DNA of 58,409 bases. It comes from Chlorobiota bacterium (GTDB lineage Bacteria; Bacteroidota; Ignavibacteria; Tepidaquicellales; OLB5). How positions within the stretch are numbered: position 1 is the stretch's first letter; each line of letters begins with the position of its first letter. The notes beneath the pieces were generated by a model. The model worked only from the letters and a program-made list of their open reading frames with translations. It had not been told where the DNA came from and did no database searches. Position numbers and translations under genes: made by a program. This document shows, piece after piece, positions 8,834-17,863 of the stretch. Location of the stretch: assembly GCA_022616535.1 (NCBI GenBank), contig JAKEEM010000015.1:1-58409 (forward strand), read 5' to 3'.

Positions 8834-11232
8834 TTAATTCTTTGTACTGCCTATATACTCACTTGAGGTTTTTACCGTCTGCTCAAACAGCTTTTCGTCA
8901 TCGGATTTATCGATTACCAGATTGCTGTTTACGGAAACACGCAGCGCCTTCAAGCCATGAATGCCCTGCATATCTGCAAGCTCAAGGCCTTCAACATCGC
9001 CTTTAATATAGTTCTTCGTTTTAAGGAATGCGATATACTGCTTGTACTCCTCTGCTTCGGTTTCCTGCGAGTAAACAATTGCAATTTTCCCGGGGCATGA
9101 AAGGCGTTCACCGCTTCCTTTAATTTCTGCTTTGTCGATTCTCTTCTTTATTATCTCATGTCTTACATCAAAAGTGTTTGCGATATCGAATTTCTTCTCA
9201 TCATACAAAAACTTTATGCTTAATGTTGAATTCTGAACATAAATAAGGTGAGTAGTATCAAGCTGCTTAGCCGGTCTTTAAGCTCAATGCATTTTTTGGC
9301 GATTATGCATATCGTTACAAGCTGCCATAAACGGAGACTTTTCAAATGCATCGGGTTAAATTTTTTATCGGCAACAAGCGAATCCCCCATATAAATATTA
9401 TGCTCAACGCCGTCTGACTTGTATTTTTCAAAATAATGTGGAAATATCCTCTGCGCCTTATCCTGCTGAATGTCAAGCTCGCTTGCAATTGTTTCATTAA
9501 TTAACATAATGCTTTCTTCGACTTCCTTGCGTTTTTTGAAAAGGAAACCGGACATCGGGTCAAGCTTATCCCTGTATCCTGTTATCATGCTCATTGCCTC
9601 TGGGCTTGTATCCTGCAGAAACCCGAATGTCGACACAACTTCGTTACGGAGAAAATCGATAACGTCAACCTCGCCGCTTGAGCTTAACCCTTTGGAGAGG
9701 TTCTCTATTTGATTATTAATCCTGAACGAAAGCTCCTCGAGTATCGGCATCGAGGTTTCCGATGATATTTTTAAAACAATTTCCTGCGCTAATTTAAGAT
9801 TTTCGATTAAATCCGACTGGATTGCGGAGTTTCTGTAAACAGACGAATCCTTAACATCCGAGTAGCCGTAGAATGGATAAACGTTTTCAAAGACAATGTC
9901 TTCCATCTCTATTATAATATCATTTCTTATGTTATTTAGATATGCCATCGCAGCATCGCGGAATCTCCATTCAACCGAAGGATGAATTGCAGTGCATTTT
10001 TCCTTTATTACGGATTGGACCGACTTGTTAAGGTCGTCAAGACTTGACTCAATACAAATCGCAAAAAGCGGGTAAACATCAATCAGCTTTAAAACGTTTA
10101 CCTTGTTCAATTCTCCGGGAATCGATGAAGCAATCTCAAGGATTCCAATCAGCTCGTCCTTGTAAATCAGCGGCGCAATGAGTAAATTCCTTATTCCCGC
10201 ATTCATAAACGCTTCTTCAACTCTGGGCGAACAACCGAAATCCTTTACATCATAGATTATCTTTACTTCCCTTCTTTTTAAAACCTCGTCATACATTTTA
10301 CAATCGCCGACGATTTCGTTTTCAATAAAGGTATCCTGCAGAACTATACTGCTTCCCATTTTTAAAGCATACTTCATGCTTTTATTTTCGGATGGAAAGG
10401 CAATAAGTCCAAGCTTTATTTCCGGTTTCTTCAGCAGAGTTCTGAGCTTATGCTGCAGGGTTTCGAATTTGCTTAAGGACATAATGGATTCCTTCTGAAT
10501 CAGGTCAAATTTAAGCGAGGAAAGTGTTTCCTGGTCGGTTATATCGACAGCATTAAAAATAAAAAAACCCTCAAGCTCAAAATTTTCCGGCGGGATAATT
10601 TCCGTTAAAACTTTTACATTGTCGAGATTATCAAAAAGCCGTTTCTTTTCCGCTTCAGAAATTTCTCTCAGCTTTCCGGAGTTTTTGAACTCGCAGAACC
10701 ATGAAAATATCCTGATGCGGTAGTGCCTTTCGAGCCCTGTTTTTTCGTCCGTTCGGGTGTATATTATAGGATATTCATAGCTGACATTCAATCCGCAAAA
10801 CCCGCTGATTATTCCGGCATAACCGGCAACAATTCTCCCGTCCTGTGTTAAACAGCAGTTTTCGTTAAACGCCTGCGACCTCATTTGGTTTTCAAAGAGT
10901 CCAAGACGCTTAAACCCGGGAGTTTCGTAAAAGCTTTCAAGACTCTCCGGGAAAACGGCTGCATAATATTCATGGTCTTGAATAGCAGGGGGAAAGCAAA
11001 TGTTAAGCAGCTCCTCAACCAACCCGTAATTTTTTTCAACAAGGGACTTGTCAGCTATCGGCTCGAGAAGCTCGGGAGAGGATTCTAATTTTTTCTTAAT
11101 GGTATCATAATGCGATGCGAAAACTTTGTTTGTCGCCGCTCTTTTTTCCCAATATTTAATTAAAGGCCTGAAACTGAACGAACCTTTGAATGTGCCTGAG
11201 TAATTAATAACCTTTTGTATATTCTTATTCAT
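8834..11232 (-). pseudogene. Frameshifted GAF-domain protein
   Basis: Two frames form a protein of about 798 residues. 9220-11232 covers most of it; a GAF-like domain lies at about 255-400 (LIAPLIYKDELIGILEIAS), with helical regions on both sides. The frame is lost after IELKDR, and the -1 frame continues as AKQLDTTHLIYVQNSTLSIKF into 8834-9208 (YDEKKFDIANTFDVRHEIIKKRIDKA). The join lies at GG 9273-9274, where one missing G explains the shift. Full-length proteins of this kind are, from memory, widespread in Bacteroidota, and the C-terminal part includes a conserved RYEIVKKRIDKA-like helix. There is no signal peptide, so it is cytoplasmic. It sits 13 bases upstream of the T9SS cargo run and is divergent from 11408. 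Confidence 0.75.
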
Positions 11233-11346
11233 TTAATTGAATTTATTTTATTAAATTGATAGCTCAAAGCCCGTTTACCGTTTACAAATTATTGGATTTT
11301 CATAACAATTTGATATTTGTATTTTTAATATGCAAGTCTTATTTCA

Positions 11347-11378
11347 TTTGCATAAATACGGATTAATTCTTATTTTTG
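11347..11378 (+). promoter_or_regulatory. Bacteroidota-type promoter
   Basis: TTTG at 11347-11350, a 20-base gap, then TATTTTTG at 11371-11378. This matches the -33 TTTG / -7 TAnnTTTG consensus of Bacteroidota primary sigma factors. Transcription would begin near 11385, about 20 bases before the ATG at 11408. Confidence 0.6.
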
Positions 11379-11407
11379 CATATCGATAAAAATTAACCAA
11401 AAAACGA

Positions 11408-11935
11408 ATGAGTGAATTAAATTCCAAACTGCAAACCGTTAAATCAAAAGAGAATTTTCTTGAAAAAATTGTAAGGTTTATCCCTGGCTACGACGGCTAC
11501 GTGAACAGGGATAACTCAAGGGAGCTCGACACACTGCTGAGAAACACTCTTGCAACTAAGCTGGATTCAAACCACACAAGGCTTAAAAACACGATTTTAA
11601 ATCTTTCGAAATCCGGAAAGCTTTTTGAATCGGGCGGAATCGACAAGCTTGATAAGAAGCTTCAGCAGTGCGTTGCAAAGTTTAAAGCGGCTGCGAAAGG
11701 ATATTCCGGAGCATTTGATGTTGTTAAGGTAAAAGAGGATAAGCTGAACCAGCTGTATGAATTCGATGCAAACTTACTGGATAATGTTGAATCGATATCA
11801 GCTGCTTGTACGGAAATGGAAAATAGCTCAAAATCAGGAGGGGACTTATCAACTGCATCCGACAAAGTAAGCGCTCTTCTTGACGAGCTTGTTAAACTGT
11901 TTGACGAAAGAGAAAACATTTTAAATGCTGTTTAG
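11408..11935 (+). CDS. Hypothetical helical protein
   Basis: 175 residues, predicted almost wholly helical, soluble, with no signal peptide. An N-terminal stretch, FIPGYDGYVNRDNSRELD, resembles the IPGY-GY-x-READK opening seen in an uncharacterised family of helical proteins. The rest has heptad-like leucine and lysine spacing (IDKLDKKLQQCVAKFKAAAKG). The function is not recognised. It is divergent from the GAF-domain gene and has the best promoter in the window (11347-11378), so the pair may be co-regulated. Confidence 0.75.
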   Translation: MSELNSKLQTVKSKENFLEKIVRFIPGYDGYVNRDNSRELDTLLRNTLATKLDSNHTRLKNTILNLSKSGKLFESGGIDKLDKKLQQCVAKFKAAAKGYSGAFDVVKVKEDKLNQLYEFDANLLDNVESISAACTEMENSSKSGGDLSTASDKVSALLDELVKLFDERENILNAV

Positions 11936-11956
11936 TTTACATATTTGCTTGTTTAG

Positions 11957-12319
11957 TTGAAAAAACTTCTAAAATATCTTCATAAAACATGCAAAAGTTT
12001 TGATATTTCCCCGCTAAACTGCGGAGGGGTGCCAAAAACCTTTATATACATTATATGGGGACTTAACGCTGTCATATTCCTTGACGAAGACATTATTTTC
12101 AAACACTTTGTAACCGACTCTTATCAGCAGGCATCAACTGCTTCCTTCTGTACGGTTTTAAAAAAGGTAAAATCTGAAGCGGATTTAACCCAAAACGTTG
12201 AAATTGTAAAATCAAATGAGTTCGTTGCTATTTTCTCCCATGATTACGAGCTTGTAAAATTTGATGTCATTTTAAACCATTCCTCTAGAGGACCCCCTTT
12301 TACAGGGCTCTCTGCATAG
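11957..12319 (+). CDS. Doubtful ORF built partly from repeats
   Basis: A 120-codon frame from a TTG, with no Shine-Dalgarno site and no recognised domain. Residues about 18-27 (SPLNCGGVPK) are encoded by the palindrome at 12009-12029. The last twelve (SSRGPPFTGLSA) are encoded by the hairpins at 12281-12324. The centre (SYQQASTASFCTVLKKVKSEADL) has ordinary composition. It could be a decayed gene, a repeat-carrying small protein, or untranslated leader of the TonB receptor gene. Confidence 0.3.
   Translation: MKKLLKYLHKTCKSFDISPLNCGGVPKTFIYIIWGLNAVIFLDEDIIFKHFVTDSYQQASTASFCTVLKKVKSEADLTQNVEIVKSNEFVAIFSHDYELVKFDVILNHSSRGPPFTGLSA
12009..12029. repeat. Short palindrome
   Basis: CCCCGC and GCGGAGGGG arms around TAAACT. 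The build is like the other GC-rich palindromes scattered in this AT-rich window. Confidence 0.55.
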
Positions 12320-12324
12320 AGAGC
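12281..12324 (+). repeat. Two adjacent palindromes upstream of the TonB receptor
   Basis: TCCTCTAGAGGA (12281-12292) is a perfect 12-base palindrome. GCTCTCTGCATAGAGAGC (12307-12324) is a perfect 7-bp stem with a GCAT loop. Between them lies ACCCCCTTTTACAG. They sit 66 bases upstream of the receptor ATG and could be a leader structure or a repeat. No known riboswitch motif was recognised. Confidence 0.5.
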
Positions 12325-12389
12325 ATAACTCTTAAAGAAACGCATTATTAAAACTTAATGTTAATCCCAAAAGGGTTAAGGAGGTGAGA

Positions 12390-14546
12390 ATGAAGGCATT
12401 TACAAAGCTTGTTGTTCTACTCTTGTTTGTTGGGTTTTTTGCTGATACGCTCTTTTCACAGGAAGAACCCTCTGATACGGTAAAATATCAGACCGATGAA
12501 ATCATAATTACTGGAACAAGGATAGAGCAAAAAATTATCGATATACCATACCCTGTTACAAGAATAAACCAGACAAGCTGGATAACAAGCCGCAAGGTCG
12601 GCGTGCAGGATGTGCTGCTTACCGTGCCGGGTTTATTTCTTCAGCCGAGATACGGCAACCACGATACAAGAATCACCATACGCGGTTACGGAAGCCGCTC
12701 TAACACAGGCATTCGCGGGGTAAGAATCCTTCTTGACGGAATTCCTGAATCAGAGCCCGACGGGCAGACAAGAATCGAAGCCATCGATTTCGATGCTATC
12801 GGGAGGATTGAAGTTGTAAGGGGTTATTCGTCATCACTGTATGCAAATGCGCCGGGAGGTGTTATTAACTTTTTAACCGATAAATTCTTCCCAATTTCAT
12901 TTGTTCAGCTTAACAATGAATTCGGCTCATACGACTTGCGGAAAAATGGCATAAAAGTCGGAGTAAACGGAAAAAATTCACGCTTTATGACATCATACAG
13001 CTACCAGAATTACCGCGGTTACCGCCAGCATAGCCAGGAATACCAGCACCGGCTGAACAGTCTGTTTGAAGCGGATTTCACATCTCAATCGAAGATTTCT
13101 GTTTACGGATATTATGTTACCGGATTAATAAAACTTCCGGGGTCGCTTAGACTTGATCAATATAACGAAAATGACACAATGGCAAATCCCCAATCGGTGA
13201 GCCGAGATGAAAAAAGAATTTCAAAAAAGGGACGCGTAGGCGTAACGCTTATATCCAGCATTGAAAAAGGAAATATGAAACACACGCTTGAAGCAACGGG
13301 ATACGGAACGATCAAGATATTTGACAGAACTGCAAGAACTTACCGCTTATTTACAAGATACGGAATAGGCGGAACGTTCAGGTATGTTAATAAATATGCA
13401 TTCGGGAAGAAATCAAATAAAAGAACAAATGAATTCACAATCGGAACAGATTTATTCTATCAGGACGGGCCTATAAGAGAATTTGAGAACTTTAACGGAC
13501 AAAAAGGTGACGTTTTGCTGGGACTAAACACGGAAATAATTTCTAATATTGGTGCCTATGCATTAGACCAGATTGAAATCGTTCCTTCAAAGCTTTCGCT
13601 TCTTTTGAGCGGAAGGTATGACAGGGTTGTGTTCGATTTTAAGAACGAACTCGAAGGATTTAGAGATACAAGCAGGGTATTTGCTGAGTTCACACCGAAA
13701 GCAGCTTTAAACTTTAAGCTTAGCCCGCATATTGCGTTATATACTTCATTCGGCTTCGGTTTCGATTCACCAGCAGGGAATGAAGTCGATAACCATATTT
13801 ATACTTCTGATTTCGGTGTGCATACTATAAATCCGGATTTAAAGCCGCAACAATCGACAAGCTTTGAAGCAGGCATTAAGGGAGAGGTCCTGGGGATTGA
13901 GAAAAGAAAGTATTTTAACAATACTTTTTTTGAGTTTTCATTCTACAATACAAAAATAGAAGACGTAATTGTGCCATTTGTTGTTGATAATGACGTCTAC
14001 TTCAGAAACGCGGCAGTTTCAAAAAGAACAGGCATTGAAATCGGGCTGAACACCGAATTTTTCAAAGGGCTGACTTTGAAGAGTTCTTTCACATACCAGG
14101 ACTTTAAGTATGATGAATACCTTGCAGGTGTAGTTGATTCGGCAGGAAATCTAACGAACAAGGATTACAGCGGCAATATAGAGCCTTCGAATCCAAAGAC
14201 CATTTTCACGGGCGAGCTGATGTACCAGCATATATTCGATAAGAAATATACTGTTTACATTAAATCGAATATTCAGAATGTGGGTGAAATGTTCGTTGAT
14301 GACGCTAATACTGACAGTTTGAAAACAGAGCCGTATACCTTAATCAACGCGCAGATAGGAGTGGACTTGAATTTCAATAAATTCAGAGTTCTAGCTTACG
14401 GAGGGTTAAACAATATTGCGGACAAAAAATACGTTGCATTTATAAACATAAACGATGCCAACGGCAGGTTTTATGAGTCAGGTCCTTTAAGAAACTTCTT
14501 CGGAGGACTGACTTTGGCATATATGTTCAGGCAAGCCACGTTTTAA
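12390..14546 (+). CDS. TonB-dependent outer-membrane receptor
   Basis: 718 residues from the ATG at 12390. An in-frame GTG at 12384 overlaps the AAGGAGG site (12378-12384), so the ATG is preferred. The signal peptide is MKAFTKLVVLLLFVGFF. A TonB-box-like segment (DEIIITGTR, about 32-40) is followed by a plug domain with RGYGSRSNTGIRGVRILLDGIP and IEVVRGYSSSLYANAPGGVINF. The 22-strand barrel ends in Phe. It moves a ligand such as a siderophore, metal chelate or cobalamin across the outer membrane, powered by TonB-ExbBD; the ligand is not evident. No carboxypeptidase-like N-terminal domain is present, so it is not SusC-like. A strong hairpin follows at 14571-14659. Confidence 0.9.
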   Translation: MKAFTKLVVLLLFVGFFADTLFSQEEPSDTVKYQTDEIIITGTRIEQKIIDIPYPVTRINQTSWITSRKVGVQDVLLTVPGLFLQPRYGNHDTRITIRGYGSRSNTGIRGVRILLDGIPESEPDGQTRIEAIDFDAIGRIEVVRGYSSSLYANAPGGVINFLTDKFFPISFVQLNNEFGSYDLRKNGIKVGVNGKNSRFMTSYSYQNYRGYRQHSQEYQHRLNSLFEADFTSQSKISVYGYYVTGLIKLPGSLRLDQYNENDTMANPQSVSRDEKRISKKGRVGVTLISSIEKGNMKHTLEATGYGTIKIFDRTARTYRLFTRYGIGGTFRYVNKYAFGKKSNKRTNEFTIGTDLFYQDGPIREFENFNGQKGDVLLGLNTEIISNIGAYALDQIEIVPSKLSLLLSGRYDRVVFDFKNELEGFRDTSRVFAEFTPKAALNFKLSPHIALYTSFGFGFDSPAGNEVDNHIYTSDFGVHTINPDLKPQQSTSFEAGIKGEVLGIEKRKYFNNTFFEFSFYNTKIEDVIVPFVVDNDVYFRNAAVSKRTGIEIGLNTEFFKGLTLKSSFTYQDFKYDEYLAGVVDSAGNLTNKDYSGNIEPSNPKTIFTGELMYQHIFDKKYTVYIKSNIQNVGEMFVDDANTDSLKTEPYTLINAQIGVDLNFNKFRVLAYGGLNNIADKKYVAFININDANGRFYESGPLRNFFGGLTLAYMFRQATF

Positions 14547-14570
14547 TGTTACTTTTTTCATTTGTGATTA

Positions 14571-14665
14571 AAGGAGGCAGGACGCTGACCGACCGCGAAG
14601 CAGCGACGAAATCAATCACTTTAAGAGCGTGATGGACTCTACTAACAACCTGCCTCCTTTTTCTT
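14571..14665 (+). terminator. Long branched hairpin with T run (terminator or structured RNA)
   Basis: The perfect 11-bp stem AAGGAGGCAGG (14571-14581) / CCTGCCTCCTT (14649-14659) is followed by a T run. The 67-base loop holds two further hairpins, GCTG/CAGC and ATCAC/GTGAT, making a three-way junction. It ends the receptor transcript, yet it is far larger than a normal terminator and lies just upstream of the promoter-like box of the next gene. Confidence 0.6.
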
Positions 14666-14713
14666 AGTTGGAATTAAAAACCTGTTTTACCTATTAAATA
14701 TTTTAAATAATTG

Positions 14714-14721
14714 TATATTTG
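14714..14721 (+). promoter_or_regulatory. Bacteroidota-type -7 box
   Basis: TATATTTG fits TAnnTTTG and stands 17 bases before the ATG at 14739. No clear TTTG was found at the -33 position. Confidence 0.4.
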
Positions 14722-14738
14722 TTAAAAAATTAGATCCA

Positions 14739-16343
14739 ATGAAAACTGCATTTGTATTATTTGTATTCATTTTTGTTGCTTCAGAGGATAGTTTATATTC
14801 TCAGTATGCAAACTACAGACCCTATCCTTCTAACCGCCACCAAATTGAACCGTTTATTGTCAGACATCCTTTGAATCAGCAAATATTATTTGCAAGCGCA
14901 TATACCATTTCTAATCTTGGTTTTAGAAGAGAGGGGGTTTATGTATCTACAAACGGTGGTCTAAACTGGTGGGGTGCAGATTCTGTAATAGGGACAAACC
15001 AAGGCACACACGGGGGTGACCCCGGGCCCATTATTGATAAGGACGGGAGATTTATTCTTACTCATCAGGGTGGTTTTCAAACCGGAATGTTCTCAAATTA
15101 TTCAACTAACCAGGGATTATCATGGTCAGAAACTTATCCAATTTTAACCGGTGACCAGGACAAGGGTTCTCCAGGAACAGATGATGCGCCGACAAGCTCT
15201 TTTTACGGAAAAACATATCTTGCCTGGACAAGGTTTTCCCCGCCTTATCCTATTGTAATTTCTTACACAAGCAACGGAGGTGTTAACTGGTCAAGCATTA
15301 TTCAGATAAATAACAGTTGCGGAAGCAACCGTTCTTTCGGTCCTTCAATTGGAATAAGCCCGACAGGAACTGTTTATGTTGCCTGGTCTTCTGCTATTCC
15401 AACTTCACCTTTTACAGAAGACTGGGTTGGTTTTGCCAAATCGACAAACGGGGGCATAAACTGGTCTGTTACCGAGTGTGCTATTGACTGCAACGGAATA
15501 AGAACCTCGATTCTTTCGCCATGGAATATAAGAGCTAACAGTTTCCCCACAATCGATGTAGATAAAACAGGGGGTTCTCGAAACGGATGGATTTACATTG
15601 CGATTACAAATAAAAACCTGGCACCTGCAGGCAGCGACCCCGATATAGTTTTCCACCGCTCAACCGACGGAGGAAACACGTGGTCGGCAGGCGTCAGAGT
15701 CAATCAGGACCCTATTAACAACGGACGAAACCAGTTCTTTCCTGCTTTAAGAGTGGACGAGGACGGTGGGGTAAATATAATTTATTATGACAGCAGAAAC
15801 TTCGCTGATTCTGTCGATATATATCTTTCACGTTCAGACAACGGTGGGATAAGCTGGAATGATTACAGAGTTACTCAAAGCAGATTCAGACCAGTTCCCG
15901 TTTCCGGCGCCGGCGGCTCAGGAAATATGGGCGATAATATCGGCTTAACTTCAGGAAACGGCAATCTTTATCCAGTATGGATGGCTAATTATACGGGAAT
16001 TTTTCAGGTGTGGTCTGCAATTATTGATTACACAACGATTGGCATTAAGCGGATTGGAACGGAAATACCAAAGGAGTTCGAATTAAAGCAGAATTACCCT
16101 AATCCGTTTAATCCTGTGACAAATATTCGTTTCGATGTTCCTATTATAGAGGCACATCGCAATGTGTCTCTACAAATTTACAATGTTTTGGGAAGAGAAG
16201 TCACCACTCTTATTAATGAACAGTTAAATCCCGGAACTTATGAAATCCAATGGGACGCTTCAAATTATCCGAGCGGTGTTTACTTGTACCAGCTAAAAGC
16301 AAGTGAGTTTTCAGAAACAAGAAAAATGGTTGTGGTTAAGTAA
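14739..16343 (+). CDS. Sialidase-like (BNR-repeat) T9SS-exported protein
   Basis: 534 residues. The signal peptide is MKTAFVLFVFIFVASEDSLYSQ. The six-blade sialidase-like body has Asp-box-like turns STNGGLNW, STNQGLSW, SNGGVNW, STNGGINW, STDGGNTW and SDNGGISW. The T9SS sorting domain starts near 452 and ends KKxVVVK-like (RKMVVVK). It is a paralogue of 2242-3984 with the same FIVRHPLNQ and THGGDPG stretches. A palindrome at 16147-16172 adds IIEAHRNV at sorting-domain turn 1. Catalytic residues were not assigned, so the enzyme role is only possible. Confidence 0.8.
   Translation: MKTAFVLFVFIFVASEDSLYSQYANYRPYPSNRHQIEPFIVRHPLNQQILFASAYTISNLGFRREGVYVSTNGGLNWWGADSVIGTNQGTHGGDPGPIIDKDGRFILTHQGGFQTGMFSNYSTNQGLSWSETYPILTGDQDKGSPGTDDAPTSSFYGKTYLAWTRFSPPYPIVISYTSNGGVNWSSIIQINNSCGSNRSFGPSIGISPTGTVYVAWSSAIPTSPFTEDWVGFAKSTNGGINWSVTECAIDCNGIRTSILSPWNIRANSFPTIDVDKTGGSRNGWIYIAITNKNLAPAGSDPDIVFHRSTDGGNTWSAGVRVNQDPINNGRNQFFPALRVDEDGGVNIIYYDSRNFADSVDIYLSRSDNGGISWNDYRVTQSRFRPVPVSGAGGSGNMGDNIGLTSGNGNLYPVWMANYTGIFQVWSAIIDYTTIGIKRIGTEIPKEFELKQNYPNPFNPVTNIRFDVPIIEAHRNVSLQIYNVLGREVTTLINEQLNPGTYEIQWDASNYPSGVYLYQLKASEFSETRKMVVVK
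16147..16172. repeat. In-frame palindromic insertion, sorting-domain turn 1
   Basis: The arms TAGAGGCACAT and ATGTGTCTCTA are imperfectly complementary around CGCA. It encodes IEAHRNVS between FDVP and LQIYNVLGRE. The plus-strand right end is GTCTCTAC, so the GTAGAGAC end lies on the other strand, the same GTAG start as the GTAGGG elements. Confidence 0.7.
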
Positions 16344-16411
16344 GGCTGACTCTAGAGTAGTTTGTTCCGGGGAAAGGTTTTGCTCACCGAAGCGTCTTTA
16401 TGAGCTTTACA

Positions 16412-16440
16412 AACTTTATGAACTTTATGAACTTTATGAA
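16412..16440. repeat. 9-bp tandem repeat
   Basis: Three head-to-tail copies of AACTTTATG plus a partial one, with degenerate copies back to 16396 (CTTTATGAGCTTTAC). It lies in the short spacer between convergent T9SS genes; no function is evident. Confidence 0.7.
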
Positions 16441-16444
16441 ACTT

Positions 16445-17737
16445 CTACTTAACTATCACCATTTTCTTCGATTCAACAAAATCACCAGCTTCGAGCTTGT
16501 AAAAATACACTCCGGATGCAAGTCCAAAGTTTGAAAATTTAAGTTTATGGTAGCCAGCGGGTTTTGTTCCCTCGAAGAAAACGTGAAGCTGTTTGCCAAG
16601 CAAATCATAAATTGTAATTTTCACGTACGACGCCTTGGCGATATAATAGCTAATTGTTGTAGCAGGATTAAAAGGATTTGGATAATTCTGAAACAGAGCA
16701 TTTCTTACAGGAACTTGGTTTTGAGGAATTCCAATTACACCCGAATTATATTTCAAAATCGCGCCGTTAGAACCAACTGCCCAGCCGAATGTGGGTGTAA
16801 CAAATTGCGCATAATAAACCGAAGTGCTGTCCGGCGTATCGATTAACAGCCAGCTTGTGTTAATATCGGCCGAGTCCAGATGCAATCCCCATTTTTGTGC
16901 AAATGAAAGCGGCACCCAAACTTCAGTAGTGGTTCTGAATGCAAGCGACCCGCCGACCCCAAACAGTTCGGTGTTGTGGTAAATCCACGTATTGCCCGAA
17001 TCCCATGAGACAGCCAATGCCATACCGTACTCAAAATCACCGCCTGTAGCAAGAATTTTTGCAGCATTAATAATTTTAATATTGTATAAAGGTTCGGGTG
17101 TTACGCAGTAAGTTTTCCAGTTGAGTCCCCCGTCTGTGGTTTTCCACATCATTCCGGCTATATCTATCTGTCCTCCGCAGGCATAACCGGTGTTTACATT
17201 CAAAAATGCAAAATCATACTTTGGGAAAAGGTAAAGATACGGGCAAAACGCCGTATCAATATTGCACTCAAACCAGTTAGCCCCGCCGTTTGAGGTTTTA
17301 AATATTTTCCCCGGGAAGCTGCCGCCCAAAAATCCTGTTAATGAATCAAGGAAATAAACCGAATAAATTACAACCGAAGTATCACCAAATCTTGAATTTG
17401 TCCAGGTCTGTCCTCCGTTGGTAGTTCTTAAGATTATTGTCCCCGTGAAAAGGTAATCATTCGATAAAGCCCATCCGTTATATTTGCTGGTGAAAAAAAT
17501 GTCATCAATGGAGAAGCTCGAAATTTCGGAATTTTGCACTACCCAGTTCACCCCGCCGTTTGAAGTATGGATTATCGCACCCAGCTCTCCGCAAGCCCAT
17601 CCGTAAACCGTGTCTATGAAGTGGCATTTTAAAAGCCATTTTGTCGTTGGAGAGGGTACTCTAATCCAATACTCCTGTGAAAATAAACCGGTTAATAATA
17701 CCACAGAGAATAACTTTATAAGAATGAATTTCCTCAT
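16445..17737 (-). CDS. YCF48-like T9SS-exported protein
   Basis: 430 residues. The signal peptide MRKFILIKLFSVVLLTGLFSQ is followed by seven YCF48-like units (IIHTSNGGVNW, ILRTTNGGQTW, IFKTSNGGANW, MWKTTDGGLNW) with GWACG/GYACGG strands between them. The T9SS sorting domain is near 355-430 (ends KKMVIVK). Its turn 1 is short (IAKASYVKITIYD) and carries no palindrome, so it shows the uninterrupted form. The gene is convergent with 14739-16343 across a 9-bp tandem repeat. Confidence 0.85.
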   Translation of the reverse strand: MRKFILIKLFSVVLLTGLFSQEYWIRVPSPTTKWLLKCHFIDTVYGWACGELGAIIHTSNGGVNWVVQNSEISSFSIDDIFFTSKYNGWALSNDYLFTGTIILRTTNGGQTWTNSRFGDTSVVIYSVYFLDSLTGFLGGSFPGKIFKTSNGGANWFECNIDTAFCPYLYLFPKYDFAFLNVNTGYACGGQIDIAGMMWKTTDGGLNWKTYCVTPEPLYNIKIINAAKILATGGDFEYGMALAVSWDSGNTWIYHNTELFGVGGSLAFRTTTEVWVPLSFAQKWGLHLDSADINTSWLLIDTPDSTSVYYAQFVTPTFGWAVGSNGAILKYNSGVIGIPQNQVPVRNALFQNYPNPFNPATTISYYIAKASYVKITIYDLLGKQLHVFFEGTKPAGYHKLKFSNFGLASGVYFYKLEAGDFVESKKMVIVK

Positions 17738-17863
17738 ATTCTAATATAATTATTAAACAATTTTAAGATTAGGCATTTCAAAATATCTTATAATTTGACT
17801 ATATTAAGCATTACAGTGAGTCTTTCATTGAATTAAAAATCCTTTATAGCTAACTTTACGTTT

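Noticed and set aside
12324-12389. Cobalamin or other riboswitch before the TonB receptor
   Set aside because: No B12-box or other known consensus was found; only hairpins and a short CCC..GGG stem near the ribosome site.
16412-16440. CRISPR-like regular spacing in the 9-bp repeat
   Set aside because: Units are contiguous with no spacers and no cas genes in the window; it is a plain tandem repeat. The same holds for 50731-50763.
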